NCBI GenBank assembly: GCA_965240325.2
Contig: OZ251242.1
Location: 186,001 to 250,000 of the forward strand
Source: Rebecca billardiae RCC1528
Lineage: Eukaryota; Haptophyta
Direction of reading: 5' to 3'
Length of the DNA: 64,000 nt
Shown here: positions 1 through 11,494 of the stretch, piece after piece
Layout of the letters: each line of letters opens with the position of its first letter
Position numbering within the stretch: position 1 is the stretch's first letter
The notes under the pieces: model-generated
Databases searched by the model: none
Seen by the model: the letters and a program-made list of their open reading frames with translations, nothing else
What the model was told of the DNA's origin: nothing
Translations under genes and position numbers: made by a program

Positions 1-1459
1 CACTAGCAGTTAGGCAAATCGGCGACGCGAGATGCGGAATGATAATACTATACGACCACGACGACAGCAGCAGATGACGAGAGCCAAGCTACATCATCTC
101 AGAGGCCTCCTGGGTCGTCTCGGGCCAGCACGCCGGACTCGCCGGCCGCCCGCCCGGAGCGCAGCCCTGTCCGCGGAGCGCAGCTGCCGGCGAGCCGCTG
201 GCCGAGCGGCCTGCTCCAGCGTGACCACCTGCAGCAAACGGATAAGCGGGCAGTCATCGGATATATGGCCTGAGGCGCCTGACCACCCGAGTCTGACGGA
301 TAGCGCCCGTGTGGTGGCAGCGCGCTCTGCCCGTCTGGGCTGACAGGCCAGCTGGCTGGCCGCGCGCCTGGCCTCGTTCGTGCGCGCTCCCAGCAGAGTG
401 GCACATGTTCGGGCACTTAGTCCTGCGGGCCGCCCGTGCCTGATGCATCAGCAGCTGCCGTGTCGTGGTGGCGAGGCCATCACGGGAATCCCAATCACGT
501 GTGCTGCGCAGCCGATGCGACAGTGCCAAACTGCGCATACTGCGGTGGCATGGCGCGCATGCAGTGGCACGCCTCACGTCGCCCGGCCGCTCGGCCAGCT
601 CCATGCATGCACCATGCATGGATCGGGCAATCTACTGGCACCCGCCTGGCATCTATACAGCCTGTAGACGACAGGGCAACAGCGCGCTTCGGATGCACAG
701 CTTCCTCCCACCACACAACGAGCGGGTTGCAACGCGGAACGCCCATGCGCGCTCCAGTTGCTCGAACCTAGCCGTAACGACGGCGTGACGCGCGGATCTG
801 GCGAACGGCGGGCCGCCCGCCCGGCGATTGCATGCGGCACTGCGGCACCGCGTTGTCGTCGCAGCACGGGCAGCAGCGTCTCCCTCACTCCACAATCGTG
901 CTCGCAGCATCATGTAGTGGCGGTCGTGCGCCGCGGCAAATCAGCACCACCGCCACTCCGCCACTCAACGTGGCCGGCACGGATGCACAACGATGACCGT
1001 CGGCGGGTCGCCGACAGTAGCTTCACGAATATCACAGTCGAATCTTCGTCAGCTTCTTTCAGCTTGATCGGATTGGTTGGGACTTGGGCGGCCCGAATCT
1101 GCTTAGACATCTATTAACGGCGCAGGTATGCTGATTGAATGTTGTTTCATCAAGTGGTACGCCGGGAGAGATCTCGCTCTAGTAAAACAAAATATATGGT
1201 TTCAGTACTTGGTATTACGCCATGCTGAGCGATCTCGCTGTGCCCACAAATATATGAGCTGGTTAAGTCGGTTGGCGGCACCCCTCATCGTTGTGAGTGC
1301 TGCTTGAGTTCCACTCACCGTCCCGTCGGGCGCCAAGCTCAGGGTATCAACACCTCACTTGACATCATCGCCATCGGTCGTCTTTTCGCCGTGGGGACGC
1401 CGGCGGGGCGCAACCTCCGCACGCTGCCTCGAAGCTTTGGAGTCCCCAACAGGGCCGGC
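1..1459. other. gene-free stretch upstream of MYB copy 1
   Basis: No reading frame here has protein-like composition or a recognisable domain. The part from about 1038 to 1300 is shared with 7008-7260 and, more weakly, with 6785-6990. It therefore belongs to the duplicated promoter and 5' flank of the MYB genes. Nothing else is recognised. Confidence 0.5.
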
Positions 1460-4400
1460 ATGGCTCCGCCCGCCCCGGTTTGCCTCGAAGCACATGCCAA
1501 AGCAATAAACGACGACCGCGTAATTGGGGACGGCGACGGCGAGCACCCCGCCGATGCTTCTGCCGCAGCAGCCGACGACGAGGTCGGGCTCGCCGCCGGC
1601 AGCAAAGGTCAGTCGAAGCGACGCACGTGGTCGGCAGGAGAGGACGCGAACCTGAAAGAAGTATGTCTTGCTCATTGCAAAAGCCCCACGCACATCCGCG
1701 GCGAGTGAAGCCCTGCGGCCAGGGTGCGCGCGCGGAACCATCCTGACGCCGCCGCTCCGCCGCGCGGTGGACGCGTCACCCCCACGATCGCACGTGCATG
1801 CGCACGCGCGCAGGTGGTCGAACGGCTCGGTGCCGGGCAGTGGGCGCTGATCGCCGAGAACATGGGTGTGCGCCTCGCGCGAGCGCGCCAGGTGCATGGT
1901 AGGGCCAATTCCAGAAACCCCCGGCCCATCGACCGCTCACGCGTGCGCTCGCGCCTCCCGCTCGCCTGCCTCGCGCGCTGACTGACTACTGCGCTCAGGG
2001 GGGAGTCGCAAGGGCTGGCAATGCCGCGAGCGGTGGCTCAGCCATCTCTGCCCAGCGGTGAAGAAGGGGGACTGGTCGACGGACGAGGACCAGACGCTGG
2101 TGCAGGCCTTCGAGCGCTATGGGCAGGTGCGCGCGTTCATTCCCGCGTCGTGCGACGCATGTGATCGAATGTTCGTGCGAGCAGCGCCGAGCGCAGCACC
2201 GGCAGCGCGTGCGCCCACCGTCCGTCCGTCCATCATCATCTGATCCACGCGTCCTCGCCACCCCACGTGCCCGCAGCAATGGGCGCGCATCGGGCAGCTG
2301 CTACCCGGGCGAACGGGGCACGGGATCAAGAACCGATACCACTCGCTCAAGCGGCGCGGCTTCAGCCTCCACGGGCGAGGGGTCGAGCAGGCGATGGCGG
2401 TGGCGATCGGAATGCCACTACTCGGTGGCGGCGGTGTGGGCACGTCCGTCGCTGGCGTGCCGCCCGGCACAGTGGTGGGCGGCGTGGCGGCCGACACCGT
2501 GCCGCCCGCGCTCCCCGGGCTGGGCGCGCCGCTAGTGTCGGCGCTGCCAGCGGGAGCGGATGAGCTGCGCGTGATGCCCGGCGCTGGCACGGCGGCGGAT
2601 GGTTCGTCGATCACACCGCACAGCGCGAGCGTGCCCGGCGCGGCCACCCTGCAGGCGGCGCTACACGGCGTTGCCGGCCAGCAGGCGCAGTCGGATGGCG
2701 CCGTCAATGGCCTTGATGTGCCGATGATGGGCCCGTCCGAGATGATGGCGGTGCTGGAGCAGCAGCAGCAGCTGCTCGCGCTGATGTCTGACGCATGGTC
2801 CCAGCAGATATTGGGGCTGCACCAGCAGATGCTGCCGCTTGCCGCCTACGGGCCAGGGCAACAGCAGGGTGCATACGGCCTCTCCCATGCCGGGCAGGAG
2901 CAGCCGCGGAACTCCGCGCTGCAGCCGCAGCCGCAGCCACAGCGCCATGGCATGGGCGCAGGTGCCGTGCGCGCGCACGCGCGGACCCCTCTGGACGTAA
3001 ACATCTGCTGCGGCATCAACAACGTCGAGGGGCGCACGATGCCAAGCGGCTCGCCCTAGCTGCATGCACGCGATGCGCTGGCCATTGCGAGTCCCGTGCC
3101 CACCACCGTCCCGGCGGCGCCTCGGGCGGGTGCGCATGCGGACACGCAGCACGGCGCCTACGCATCGGCCAGCGGCGGCGCGCACGGCAGCCTGGTCAAC
3201 CCCGCGACGGCGGCGGCGCAGCGGGCGGAGCAAGCTGCCTGGGCGGCGCCGTCGCGCGCGGCGAAGCGCGGGCGCACTGAGGACGACCGCGTGGATCAGG
3301 AGCAAGATCCGCACACGCAGCAGCTGCTCCGCTCGCTCTCGCCGCGCACGCACCTCAACCTGCTGCTCGGCTACACTCTTCAGAGCATGCCATCGCTGCC
3401 CGTGACGTCGTCGGCTGCGCGCCATGCTGCGTGCCTCCAGCACGAGCCTGCGGCTGCGGCGGTCGTGGCGCAGGCTCAACGCGACGACACCGACGGGGGT
3501 GGCGGGGGCGCGCGCGTGGGCGAGTGGGTTGGCGGCAGCAGCCGCGGATCAGCACACCGCGTCGGTGGGATGCATCCTTCGCCCACCGTGATGCAGCAGC
3601 AGCTGCCGCAGCAGGCATGCGTGCATCGCCTCTTCGTGGAGCCCGCGGACAGGCCACCTCCGCCCCGGCCACGCACCCTCAGCTCAGCCCAGCCGGCGCC
3701 GGCACGCGCAGCTGCAGGTGCACCGCCGCAGCCACCGCCGCCGCAGGATGGCTTGTTTTCGCTCGCACCGAGCTCCGACGTGCGGCAGCGAATTGTCGAG
3801 CTCTCCTGGCAGCTGAGCACGCTCGCTCGGATGGACGGGCAGCCCGAGCGTGACGAGCTGCTCGATGGTGTGCTCGGTGAGCTACGCATGGCGGTGCTCG
3901 CGCAGCCGCGCGCAGATGCGCACTGATCACGCGTCGGCTTCGGAGCGGGCCCGCAGACTCGCTCGGCATCCGACGGACGAGCCAGGGTCAAGAGTGCACA
4001 TCAAGGAGTTCCGCGGGGAGTCCGCGGTTTCAGCTAATGCATGCCACGTATTGACTGTCGTCTGCTACCGCGTCAATAGCCGCGGTCAGTGGCAGCATAT
4101 GAGCACGCCGCGTCTGCTCACCAGTCGCAGGTCGTCGCCCGGCGGCCCGACCGGGCCGGCACTGCCGACGTGAAGAGTAAGTAAGCTGCTGCTTGGTGCA
4201 GCGCCGGTGTGATCACTCACTGATCACATCACGCGTTCCTCATGTACGTAGCAGACCATGCGCCGCTTGCCAGCAGCGCCAGACATCAGTACGAGTCTTG
4301 GCACAGTAGCTAGTGAGTGCGCCACTGCCCGTAGCAGCGCACGGCACCGCGGCCGTGGCGCGCCGTAGTATGAGTATCGCCGCGTGACAGCCATGCCGAC

Positions 4401-4540
4401 GACTGAAGGCACCTTGGTGCGGTCGGCGTGATCCGGCACTTGCGCGTCTTCACGTCGACGACCATGCCTGCCAGCGTGTGATCAATCAGTGCACTGGCTG
4501 GCGCGCGCGTCGCCCGGCATGTCGATCGATGAAGAGTGAC
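1038..4540 (+). repeat. segmental duplication, copy 1 (MYB unit)
   Basis: This block recurs in direct orientation at about 7008-10215. The match is near-identical across the long last exon and looser in the flanks. Shared landmarks are the GTCGAATCTTCGTCAGCTTC flank (1038 and 7008), the whole MYB gene, and the downstream stretch ending in TCGATCGATGAAGA (about 4527 and 10200). Short indels in the flanks show that the copies have diverged since duplication. Confidence 0.85.
1460..3926 (+). pseudogene. R2R3-MYB transcription factor, decayed copy 1
   Basis: This is the upstream paralogue of the intact gene at 7388-9796. Exons corresponding to that gene are 1460-1660, 1814-1891, 2022-2126 and 2277-3926. 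They encode the same R2 (TWSAGEDANL, QWALIAE, CRERW) and R3 (DWSTDEDQ, WARIGQLL, IKNRYHSL) repeats. Two lesions are visible. The acceptor before exon 3 reads CAA at 2019-2021 where copy 2 has CAG. A TAG stop at 3057-3059 replaces the TAC (Tyr) of copy 2, cutting the protein before its C-terminal 289 codons, which otherwise stay open in frame to 3926. A shorter product could still carry the DNA-binding domain, because an in-frame AG lies 9 nt upstream of the lost acceptor. It may be a pseudogene or a truncated MYB. Confidence 0.8.
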
Positions 4541-4875
4541 CCGCGTGTCATTGCTGCTTCGGGCTTGGCCGCAGCTACGCCAACAGCCACGCGTGCTGCG
4601 CTACAACTACTCCGCGAGCGCCGAGCGGTACTCAACGTACACCGCCGCGCCGTGGCCCGCGGCACTGCGCGCCGCGCTTGATTATTCAAGTCGTCATCGT
4701 ACAGCCGCGTCACCATCGCGCCCGGCGGCGCTGCTGCTGCGCGGACGCGGGGACCGCGCTGGATTCGCGGCGCACAGTTTGAAGTTTGATGATGACGATA
4801 CGATCGACGATGTTGCTTTCTTATCGCTGCTGCGATGATTCGTCTTCAGTACTACTGTACAGTATACATTACTGT

Positions 4876-4978
4876 AGATAGAGAGAGCGAAAGAGAGAGT
4901 GAGACTAAGAGAGAGAGAGAGAGAGTCAAGAGAGAGAGAGAGAGAGAGAGAGACGAGAGAGAGACGAGAGAGAGAGCT
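4876..4978. repeat. (GA)n microsatellite, interrupted
   Basis: About 100 bp of GAGA-type dinucleotide repeat, with interruptions by ACGAGA, TCAAGA and ACTAAGA. It lies in non-coding spacer DNA. Confidence 0.9.
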
Positions 4979-5544
4979 AGCTAGGTGGCAGAGAGCTAGA
5001 TCCCAATCGGTGCCAACGGTTTTCCGTGTGGCCCTTCATTCACCTCGCCCCGGCCGCCCGCCCGTAACCCCCGCGCCGCAACCGCTCAGGACACCGCGCG
5101 GCGTGCCGTTCGCCGGCGGCGCTTTCGTCAGCCGCTACTTTGCTGCCAGTGAGGATGCTCCTGCTAGCTGCTGCTTCCTCCTTCGGTCGAGCTGCTGTCT
5201 GGAGGCGGAAGCAGCAGCTTAGGGGCTGCTGCCTCGGAGCACGAGTGTGTAGTAGGAGGAAGCGGCAGTAAACCGCCGCCCGCGCGCGCCGTCGTCGCCC
5301 AGCCCACCACCACGTCCACGGCCGTCGCCGCGGCCGCCGCGCGCGCCGCGCTGCTGTCAGCCCCGCCGCACGCCGCGCCGGCGCCCCTACGGCGCCGTGG
5401 CCACCGCGCAGTCGCCGCCGAGCTCATCACTCTCTTCGGCACCTCCGCGCCGCCCAGCCACGGCTGCCCAGCATGCCGCCACCGCGGCTCCCGCCGCCCG
5501 CTCGCGCTGTCGCCGCCCAGCTCGCCACCGCACCGCACCCGCAC

Positions 5545-5875
5545 CCGCCCACTGCTCCCACCTGCGCCACTGCTCCCACCTGCGCCACTGCCCCCACCTG
5601 CGCCACTGCCCCCACCTGGCCCTGCGCCACTGCTCCCACCTGCGCCAGGCCGTGCCGTCCCACCTGCTGCGCCACTGCTCCCCGACCTGCTGCTCCCGCA
5701 CCTGCTGCTCCCTCCCACCTGCTGCTCCCACCTGCGCTGCTCCCACCTGCTGCTCCCACCTGCTGCGCGCCCACCTACTGCGCCCACCTACTGCGCCCAC
5801 CTACCTTACCTTGCTGCGCCCACCTACCTTACCTTGCTGCTGCGCCCACCTACCTACCTCCTGTCCTTGCCTAGT
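5545..5875. repeat. C-rich minisatellite (CCCACCTGC/CCCACCTAC units)
   Basis: Degenerate tandem array. It starts with about 18-bp units of the form GCTCCCACCTGCGCCACT, passes into 13-15-bp units CACCTGCTGCTCC, and ends in CCCACCTACCTTACC units. The unit sequence drifts gradually along the array, as expected of slippage and unequal exchange. The reading frames across it are repeat artefacts. There are no spacers, so it is not CRISPR-like. Confidence 0.85.
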
Positions 5876-6076
5876 GCTGTGCCCACCTACCTCACCTTAC
5901 CCAGATCTGGGGGGCCACCTGGTTCTCGACCGCATACGAGAGCCCGCATCCCGTTCACCACCTCTGCCTCGGCGTGCAGCTCGGCAGGCTGCGCCCTGCC
6001 GTTCACGGCGGGACGGTGATCGTCCCGGCGTTGGCACGAGGGTCGTGCTCGCCGCCGGCCTTGACGTACTAGTGGC

Positions 6077-6718
6077 GTGTTCGGCCTAGAAACGCGCCCG
6101 GTCGGTGGCAGCAGCATCGTCGTACTTCTTGCCGCTGCGTCTCCGTCAGGGCGTTCCAAACCCGCTCGCGCTCCGCCTTCTTCTCCTTCTGCCCCATGCC
6201 GTCCGTACGCACTGATCTGCCGCCAACTTTTAGTCCATCGCCAACTCGCCGAGTACCAACGCGCCGTCCTCGCATTCGACGGCGCCCGCGCTCGCAGCGG
6301 GATTGGGAACTCCACTGCTGGAGTAGCTACCCGCTTGGCCACGCCCGCCGCCGCGGGCTTCGAGCTCGAGCCACGCGTGGGCACGGGCGTCCCCAACACC
6401 GCCGCACCAGTGCCCTGTGAGTGTGACACCTGCCAGCGACTGCGCGAGCTGCACGTCGGCCGTGTTCAGGACAGTTGGTTAGGGCGTCAGGCCACCGTAA
6501 GTGACTGGACGAGCCATCTGGCGCGTGCACTGCTCGTCTTGGGCGGCTCCGACGCCATCGGCGCGGAGCTGCCGGCACGCGTCGCGCCAGCAGCGCTGTC
6601 GCCGCCCACGGACGCGTCGGATCGCCCAGCATCCTCGTTCGAACACGAACGGCCTGTGGGAGTGGGACCCCGGACTCTCTTGGTTTCTACCCTTCCTCTC
6701 TGTACTGGACCCTGGTGA
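6077..6718 (+). CDS. uncharacterised open frame (doubtful)
   Basis: A 213-codon open frame with a less biased composition than its surroundings (for example the stretch CECDTCQRLRELHV). No domain is recognised. It lies beside a minisatellite, has no visible homologue in the window, and may be chance coding potential or a gene relic. Confidence 0.2.
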   Translation: MFGLETRPVGGSSIVVLLAAASPSGRSKPARAPPSSPSAPCRPYALICRQLLVHRQLAEYQRAVLAFDGARARSGIGNSTAGVATRLATPAAAGFELEPRVGTGVPNTAAPVPCECDTCQRLRELHVGRVQDSWLGRQATVSDWTSHLARALLVLGGSDAIGAELPARVAPAALSPPTDASDRPASSFEHERPVGVGPRTLLVSTLPLCTGPW

Positions 6719-7007
6719 GATTACGTTGTACAGCAAAGGAATCAAGATGATATGAATTATAACAGTCTGCAGTAACCTGCTGTGTCGAATCAAGAATCTT
6801 CGCAGCTTCTTTCAGCTAATCGATGACTTGGTCGAGCTGTGAAGGGCCCTGCTATCAGGCTACTACCGATACTGAAATGATGGGACGATTGGTTTCATCC
6901 AACTCATTCTAAGATTCATTGATTTAACGACACAGGTAGGACGACGAGGTATGATACGCCAGGCCCCGGAGCGATCTTATTTTATCACCTGATTATCGCG
7001 CCTGTCG

Positions 7008-10000
7008 AATCTTCGTCAGCTTCTTTCCGCTTGATGAGTTTAGGTTGAGCTGTACCCAGTTGTGTGCAGCCCCGGCGGCCCGAATCTGCTTTAAACTTAT
7101 TAATATATATCTGAAGGGCCCCTGATGCTCTACAAATACTGAAAAGATGATGAGATGTGGTTTCATTAATTGGTACGCCAGGAGCGATCTCGCTGCACCC
7201 ACATATATGATCTGGTTATGTTGGTTTACACCCGCCCTTTCCGCGCGTTGGGGGTGAGTTCCACACCGGTTCGGGGCCGCCAACGACAATCAACGCGAGG
7301 CAGCACGAACCGCCCATCGCACAGTGACGTCACCGCTCGCCGCGGGGACGCGGGGGCGCAACCTCCGCACGCCTCGAGCGGGTCGACATGGCGCCGCCTG
7401 CCCCGGTTTGGCATGCGAACGACGACCGCGTGATTGGGGACGACGACGGCGAGAATCCCGCCGATGCTTCTGCCGCAGCAGCCGACGACGAGGTCGGGCT
7501 CGCCGCCGGCAGCAAAGGTCAGCCGACGCGACGCACGTGGTCGGCAGGAGAGGACGCGAACCTGAAAGAAGTATGTCTTGCTCACTGCAAAAGCCCCACG
7601 CGCATCCGCGGCGAGTGACGCCCTGCGGCCAGGGTGCGCGAGCGGAAACATCCTGACGCCGCCGCTCCGCGTCACCCCCACGATCGCACGCGCATGCGCA
7701 CGCGCGCAGGTGGTCGAACGGCTCGGTGCCGGGCAGTGGGCGCTGATCGCCGAGAACATGGGTGTGCGCCCCGCGCGAGCGCGCCAGGTGCATGGTAGGG
7801 CCAATTCCAGAAATCTCCGGCCCATCGACCGCTCACTCGTGCACTCGCGCCTCCCGCTCGCCTTCCTCGCGCGCTGACTGACTACTGCGCTCAGGGGGGA
7901 GTCGCAAGGACTGGCAGTGCCGCGAGCGGTGGCTCAGCCATCTCTGCCCAGCGGTGAAGAAGGGGGGCTGGTCGACGGACGAGGACCAGACGCTGGTGCA
8001 AGCCTTCGAGCGCTATGGGCAGGTGCGCGCGTTTATTCCCGCGTCGTGCGACGCATGTGATCGACGAATCCTCGTGCGAGCGCGCGCGCCCACACCGTCC
8101 GTCCATCATCATCTGATCCACGCGTCCTCGCCACCCCACGTGCCCGCAGCAATGGGCGCGCATCGGGCAGCTGCTACCCGGGCGAACGGGGCACGGGATC
8201 AAGAACCGATACCACTCGCTCAAGCGGCGCGGCTTCAGCCTCCACGGGCGAGGGGTCGAGCAGGCGATGGCGGTGGCGATCGGAATGCCACTACTCGGTG
8301 GCGGCGGTGTGGGCACGTCCGTCGCTGGCGTGCCGCCCGGCACAGTGGTGGGCGGCGTGGCGGCCGACACCGTGCCGCCCGCGCTCCCCGGGCTGGGCGC
8401 GCCGCTAGTGTCGGCGCTGCCAGCGGGAGCGGATCAGCTGCGCGTGATGCCCGGCGCTGGCACGGCGGCGGATGGTTCGTCGATCACACCGCACAGCGCG
8501 AGCGTGCCCGGCGCGGCCAACCTGCAGGCGGCGCTACACGGCGTTGCCGGCCAGCAGGCGCAGTCGGATGGCGCCGTCAATGGCCTTGATGTGCCGATGA
8601 TGGGCCCGTCCGAGATGATGGCGGTGATGGAGCAGCAGCAGCAGCTGCTCGCGCTGATGTCTGACGCATGGTCCCAGCAGATCTTGGGGCTGCACCAGCA
8701 GATGCTGCCGCTTGCCGCCTACGGGCCAGGGCAGCAGCAGGGTGCATACGGCCTCTCCCATGCCGGGCAGGAGCAGCCGCGCAACTCCGCGCTGCAGCCG
8801 CAGCCGCAGCCACAGCGCCATGGCATGGGCGCAGGTGCCGTGCGCGCGCACGCGCGAACCCCTCTGGACCTGAACAGCTGCGGCATCATCAACGGCGCGG
8901 GGCGCACGTTGCCAAGCGGCTCGCCCTACTTGCAAGCAGGCGGTGCGCCGGCCGTTGCGAGTCCCGTGCCCACCACCGTCCCGGCGGCGCCTCGGGCGGG
9001 TGCGCATGCGGACACGCAGCACAGCGCCTACGCATCGGCCAGCGGCGGCGCGCACGGCAGCCTGGTCAACCCCGCGACGGCGGCGGCGCAGCGGGCGGAG
9101 CAAGCTGCCTGGGCGGCGCCGGCGCGCGCGGCGAAGCGCGGGCGCACTGAGGACGACCGCGTGGATCAGGAGCAAGATCCGCACGCGCAGCAGCTGCTCC
9201 GCTCGCTCTCGCCGCGCACGCACCTCAACCTGCTGCTCGGGTACACTCTTCAGAGCATGCCATCGCTGCCCGTGACGTCGTCGGCTGCGCGCCATGCTGC
9301 GTGCCTCCAGCACGAGCCTGCGGCTGCGGCGGTCGTGGCGCAGGCTCAACGCGACGACACCGACGGGGGTGGCGGGGGCGCGCGCGTGGGCGAGTGGGTT
9401 GGCGGCAGCAGCCGCGGATCAGCACACCGCGTCGGTGGGATGCATCCTTCGCCCACCGTGATGCAGCAGCAGCTGCCGCAGCAGGCATGCGTGCATCGCC
9501 TCTTCGTGGAGCCCGCGGACAGGCCACCTCCGCCCCGGCCACGCACCCTCAGCTCAGCCCAGCCGGCGCCGGCACGCGCAGCTGCAGGTGCACCGCCGCA
9601 GCCACCGCCGCCGCAGGATGGCTTGTTGTCGCTCGCACCGAGCTCCGACGTGCGGCAGCGAATTGTCGAGCTCTCGTCGAAGCTGCGCACGCTCGCTCAG
9701 ATGGACGAGCAGCCCGGGCGTGACGAGCTGCTCGATGGTGTGCTCGGTGAGCTACGCATGGCGGTGCTCGCGCAGCCGCGCGCAGATGCGCACTGATCAC
9801 GCGTCGGCTGGAGCGGGCCCGCAGACTCGCTCGGCATCCGACGGACGAGCCAGGGTCGAGAGTGCACAGCAAGGAGTTCCGCGGGGTCCGCGGGGTTAGT
9901 GCCACGTACTGACTGACGTACGACTGCCGTACCGCGCAAATAGCCGCGGCCAGCGCGTGAGCGCGCGGCACGGCCTGACGGCGCCGGGCCGCGGCGCCGC

Positions 10001-10215
10001 ACGGCGGCCCGACGGCGCGGCGCCGCCTCCTGCGTCAGCAACACCGTCGGACACACCGCGGACAGCCGCTGCCAGTCGGGTCGGCGTCGGCGGCCCAAGC
10101 CGGCACTGCCGAATTAGGAAGGCTGCTGCTCGGCGAGACGAACATGCCCGCCAGCGTGTGATCAGTGCACGACTGGCTGGCGCGCGCGTCGCTCGGCGCG
10201 TCGATCGATGAAGAC
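7008..10215 (+). repeat. segmental duplication, copy 2 (MYB unit)
   Basis: Second copy, in direct orientation, of the unit at 1038-4540, carrying the intact MYB gene. Small indels, including a 3-bp codon-level one near 8876, separate the copies. Confidence 0.85.
7388..9796 (+). CDS. R2R3-MYB transcription factor
   Basis: Four exons, all joined in phase 0: 7388-7570, 7710-7787, 7918-8022 and 8150-9796, giving about 670 residues. The start is the first ATG of an open exon that leads directly into the domain. R2 has W residues in TWSAGEDANL, GQWALIAE and CRERW; R3 has GWSTDEDQ, QWARIGQLL and IKNRYHSL, with Tyr in place of the last Trp. MYB R2R3 proteins bind DNA through these helix-turn-helix repeats and regulate transcription in the nucleus. 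The remaining roughly 550 residues are low-complexity, rich in Ala, Gly, Gln and Pro, as in activation regions. Introns begin GTATGT, GTGCAT and GTGCGC. This copy lacks the lesions of copy 1, so it is the likely functional one. The target genes are unknown. Confidence 0.88.
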
Positions 10216-10281
10216 CTGTCATCGCGGCTTCGCCCGCAACGGTGTGTTCGGTGCAAGCCGCTGGGCGGGCGTGGACGAACG

Positions 10282-11238
10282 ATGGCTCCGCAGATGCACG
10301 CCACCCGGCGACACGGCCGCCGCGTGCGCACGGCGGCGCTGTGGGCGTCGTTCGCGTCGCTCACCGCGCGCGGCGCGCGCGCGCTCGGCGTCGCCGCCGT
10401 CCCACGCGCGCCCACGCCGACCGAGCTCGTCTTCTCGCGCGTCGGCCTGCGCACGCTGGAGGTGCCGCTCGGCGGCGCGCTCGGCACCGCGCGCCTCGTC
10501 GCGCCGGCGTGCAGCGACCGGCTGCTCGACGTGTACGTCGAGCACGCGGGCGAGATGGAGGAGCGCACGCCGTACTTTGGCGTCGTGTGGCCCTCCGCCG
10601 TCGCGCTCGCGCGGCACATTGGCGCCTTCGCGCGCCCGTCCGACCGCGTGCTCGAGCTCGGCTGCGGGCTCGGGCTCGCCGGCCTCGCCGCCGCGCTCGC
10701 GGTGCCGGACGCGCGCGTGACGCTGACCGACCACGACCCGGTCGCGACCGCGCTCGCGGCGCGCTCCGCCGCGGCGAACGCCGTCGCCGACCGCGTCGAC
10801 GCGCGCACGCTCGACTGGACGCGCGCGGGCGCGTGGGAGGAGGCGTGCGCGACGCTCGTCCTCGCGGCTGACGTGATCTATGAGCCCGAGGCGGCGGCGC
10901 ACGTGGCGACGGTGCTCGCGCGCACGCTGCGGCCGGGCGGGCGGTTCGTGCTCGCCGACTCGGAGACGCGGGCGCACCGCCCCGTGCTGCGCGAGCGGCT
11001 GCGCGAGCTCGGCTGCTTCGAGCCGTGCGCCCTGGACGCGCTCGAGCTGCCAGCGGCGGCGCCGCCGCTCGGCGCGCTGGCACCGCGAGCGCCGGCGCGG
11101 GCAGCCGCCTCAGCATCCGAGGCTGCGGGCTGCGCGGCGGCTGCCGAGGCTGCCGTCGGCGAGCGGCGCGTGAGTGTGACGTGGGAGGGCGCGCAGCACG
11201 CGGTCGTACTCGCGGCGTGGGAGCGGCGTCGCAGCTAG
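10282..11238 (+). CDS. family-16-type (METTL21-like) SAM methyltransferase
   Basis: A single exon of 318 residues. The Rossmann motif I is VLELGCGLGLAGLAAA (about residue 124), followed by an acidic ribose-binding segment (TLTDHD). The later ADVIYEPE matches the D-V-[IV]-Y signature of the METTL21/EEF1AKMT group of protein-lysine methyltransferases, which transfer methyl from S-adenosylmethionine to lysines of translation factors or chaperones. The N-terminus is basic with a hydrophobic run (RRHGRRVRTAALWASFASL), which could be a targeting peptide. The C-terminus is Ala-rich. I chose the ATG at 10282 because the open frame upstream has no protein-like sequence. The substrate cannot be told from sequence. 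Confidence 0.75.
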   Translation: MAPQMHATRRHGRRVRTAALWASFASLTARGARALGVAAVPRAPTPTELVFSRVGLRTLEVPLGGALGTARLVAPACSDRLLDVYVEHAGEMEERTPYFGVVWPSAVALARHIGAFARPSDRVLELGCGLGLAGLAAALAVPDARVTLTDHDPVATALAARSAAANAVADRVDARTLDWTRAGAWEEACATLVLAADVIYEPEAAAHVATVLARTLRPGGRFVLADSETRAHRPVLRERLRELGCFEPCALDALELPAAAPPLGALAPRAPARAAASASEAAGCAAAAEAAVGERRVSVTWEGAQHAVVLAAWERRRS

Positions 11239-11494
11239 GCCTCCGACGGCTGCCGAGCAGCGTGTTCGCCGAGGCCGCTTCATTGCCAACTGTCTTCCGC
11301 TCTGGAGCTGCGTGCCGCGTTTGTGCCTGTCCAGACGGAGAGGTCCGGCCCGGGCGGCGGCCCCGCGCGGCCCGGAGCTGACGGTTGGCCGATTTCGGCA
11401 GCACTTATTATTGGGGCGCCAAGACGCGCCTCTGCGCTCGCTCGACGCCCGCGCGTTCCGCTAGCTCGGCACCCGCGCGGCGACGACGCACGCG

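Larger units (their letters stand above)
4550..7007. other. repeat-rich spacer between the MYB copies
   Basis: No convincing gene is visible. The spacer holds a GA microsatellite, a C-rich minisatellite, an uncharacterised open frame (6077-6718) and, at about 6785-6990, a third partial copy of the MYB upstream flank. Confidence 0.5.

Noticed and set aside
5545-5875. CRISPR-like array
   Set aside because: Contiguous degenerate units without unique spacers, in a eukaryotic intergenic region: a minisatellite.
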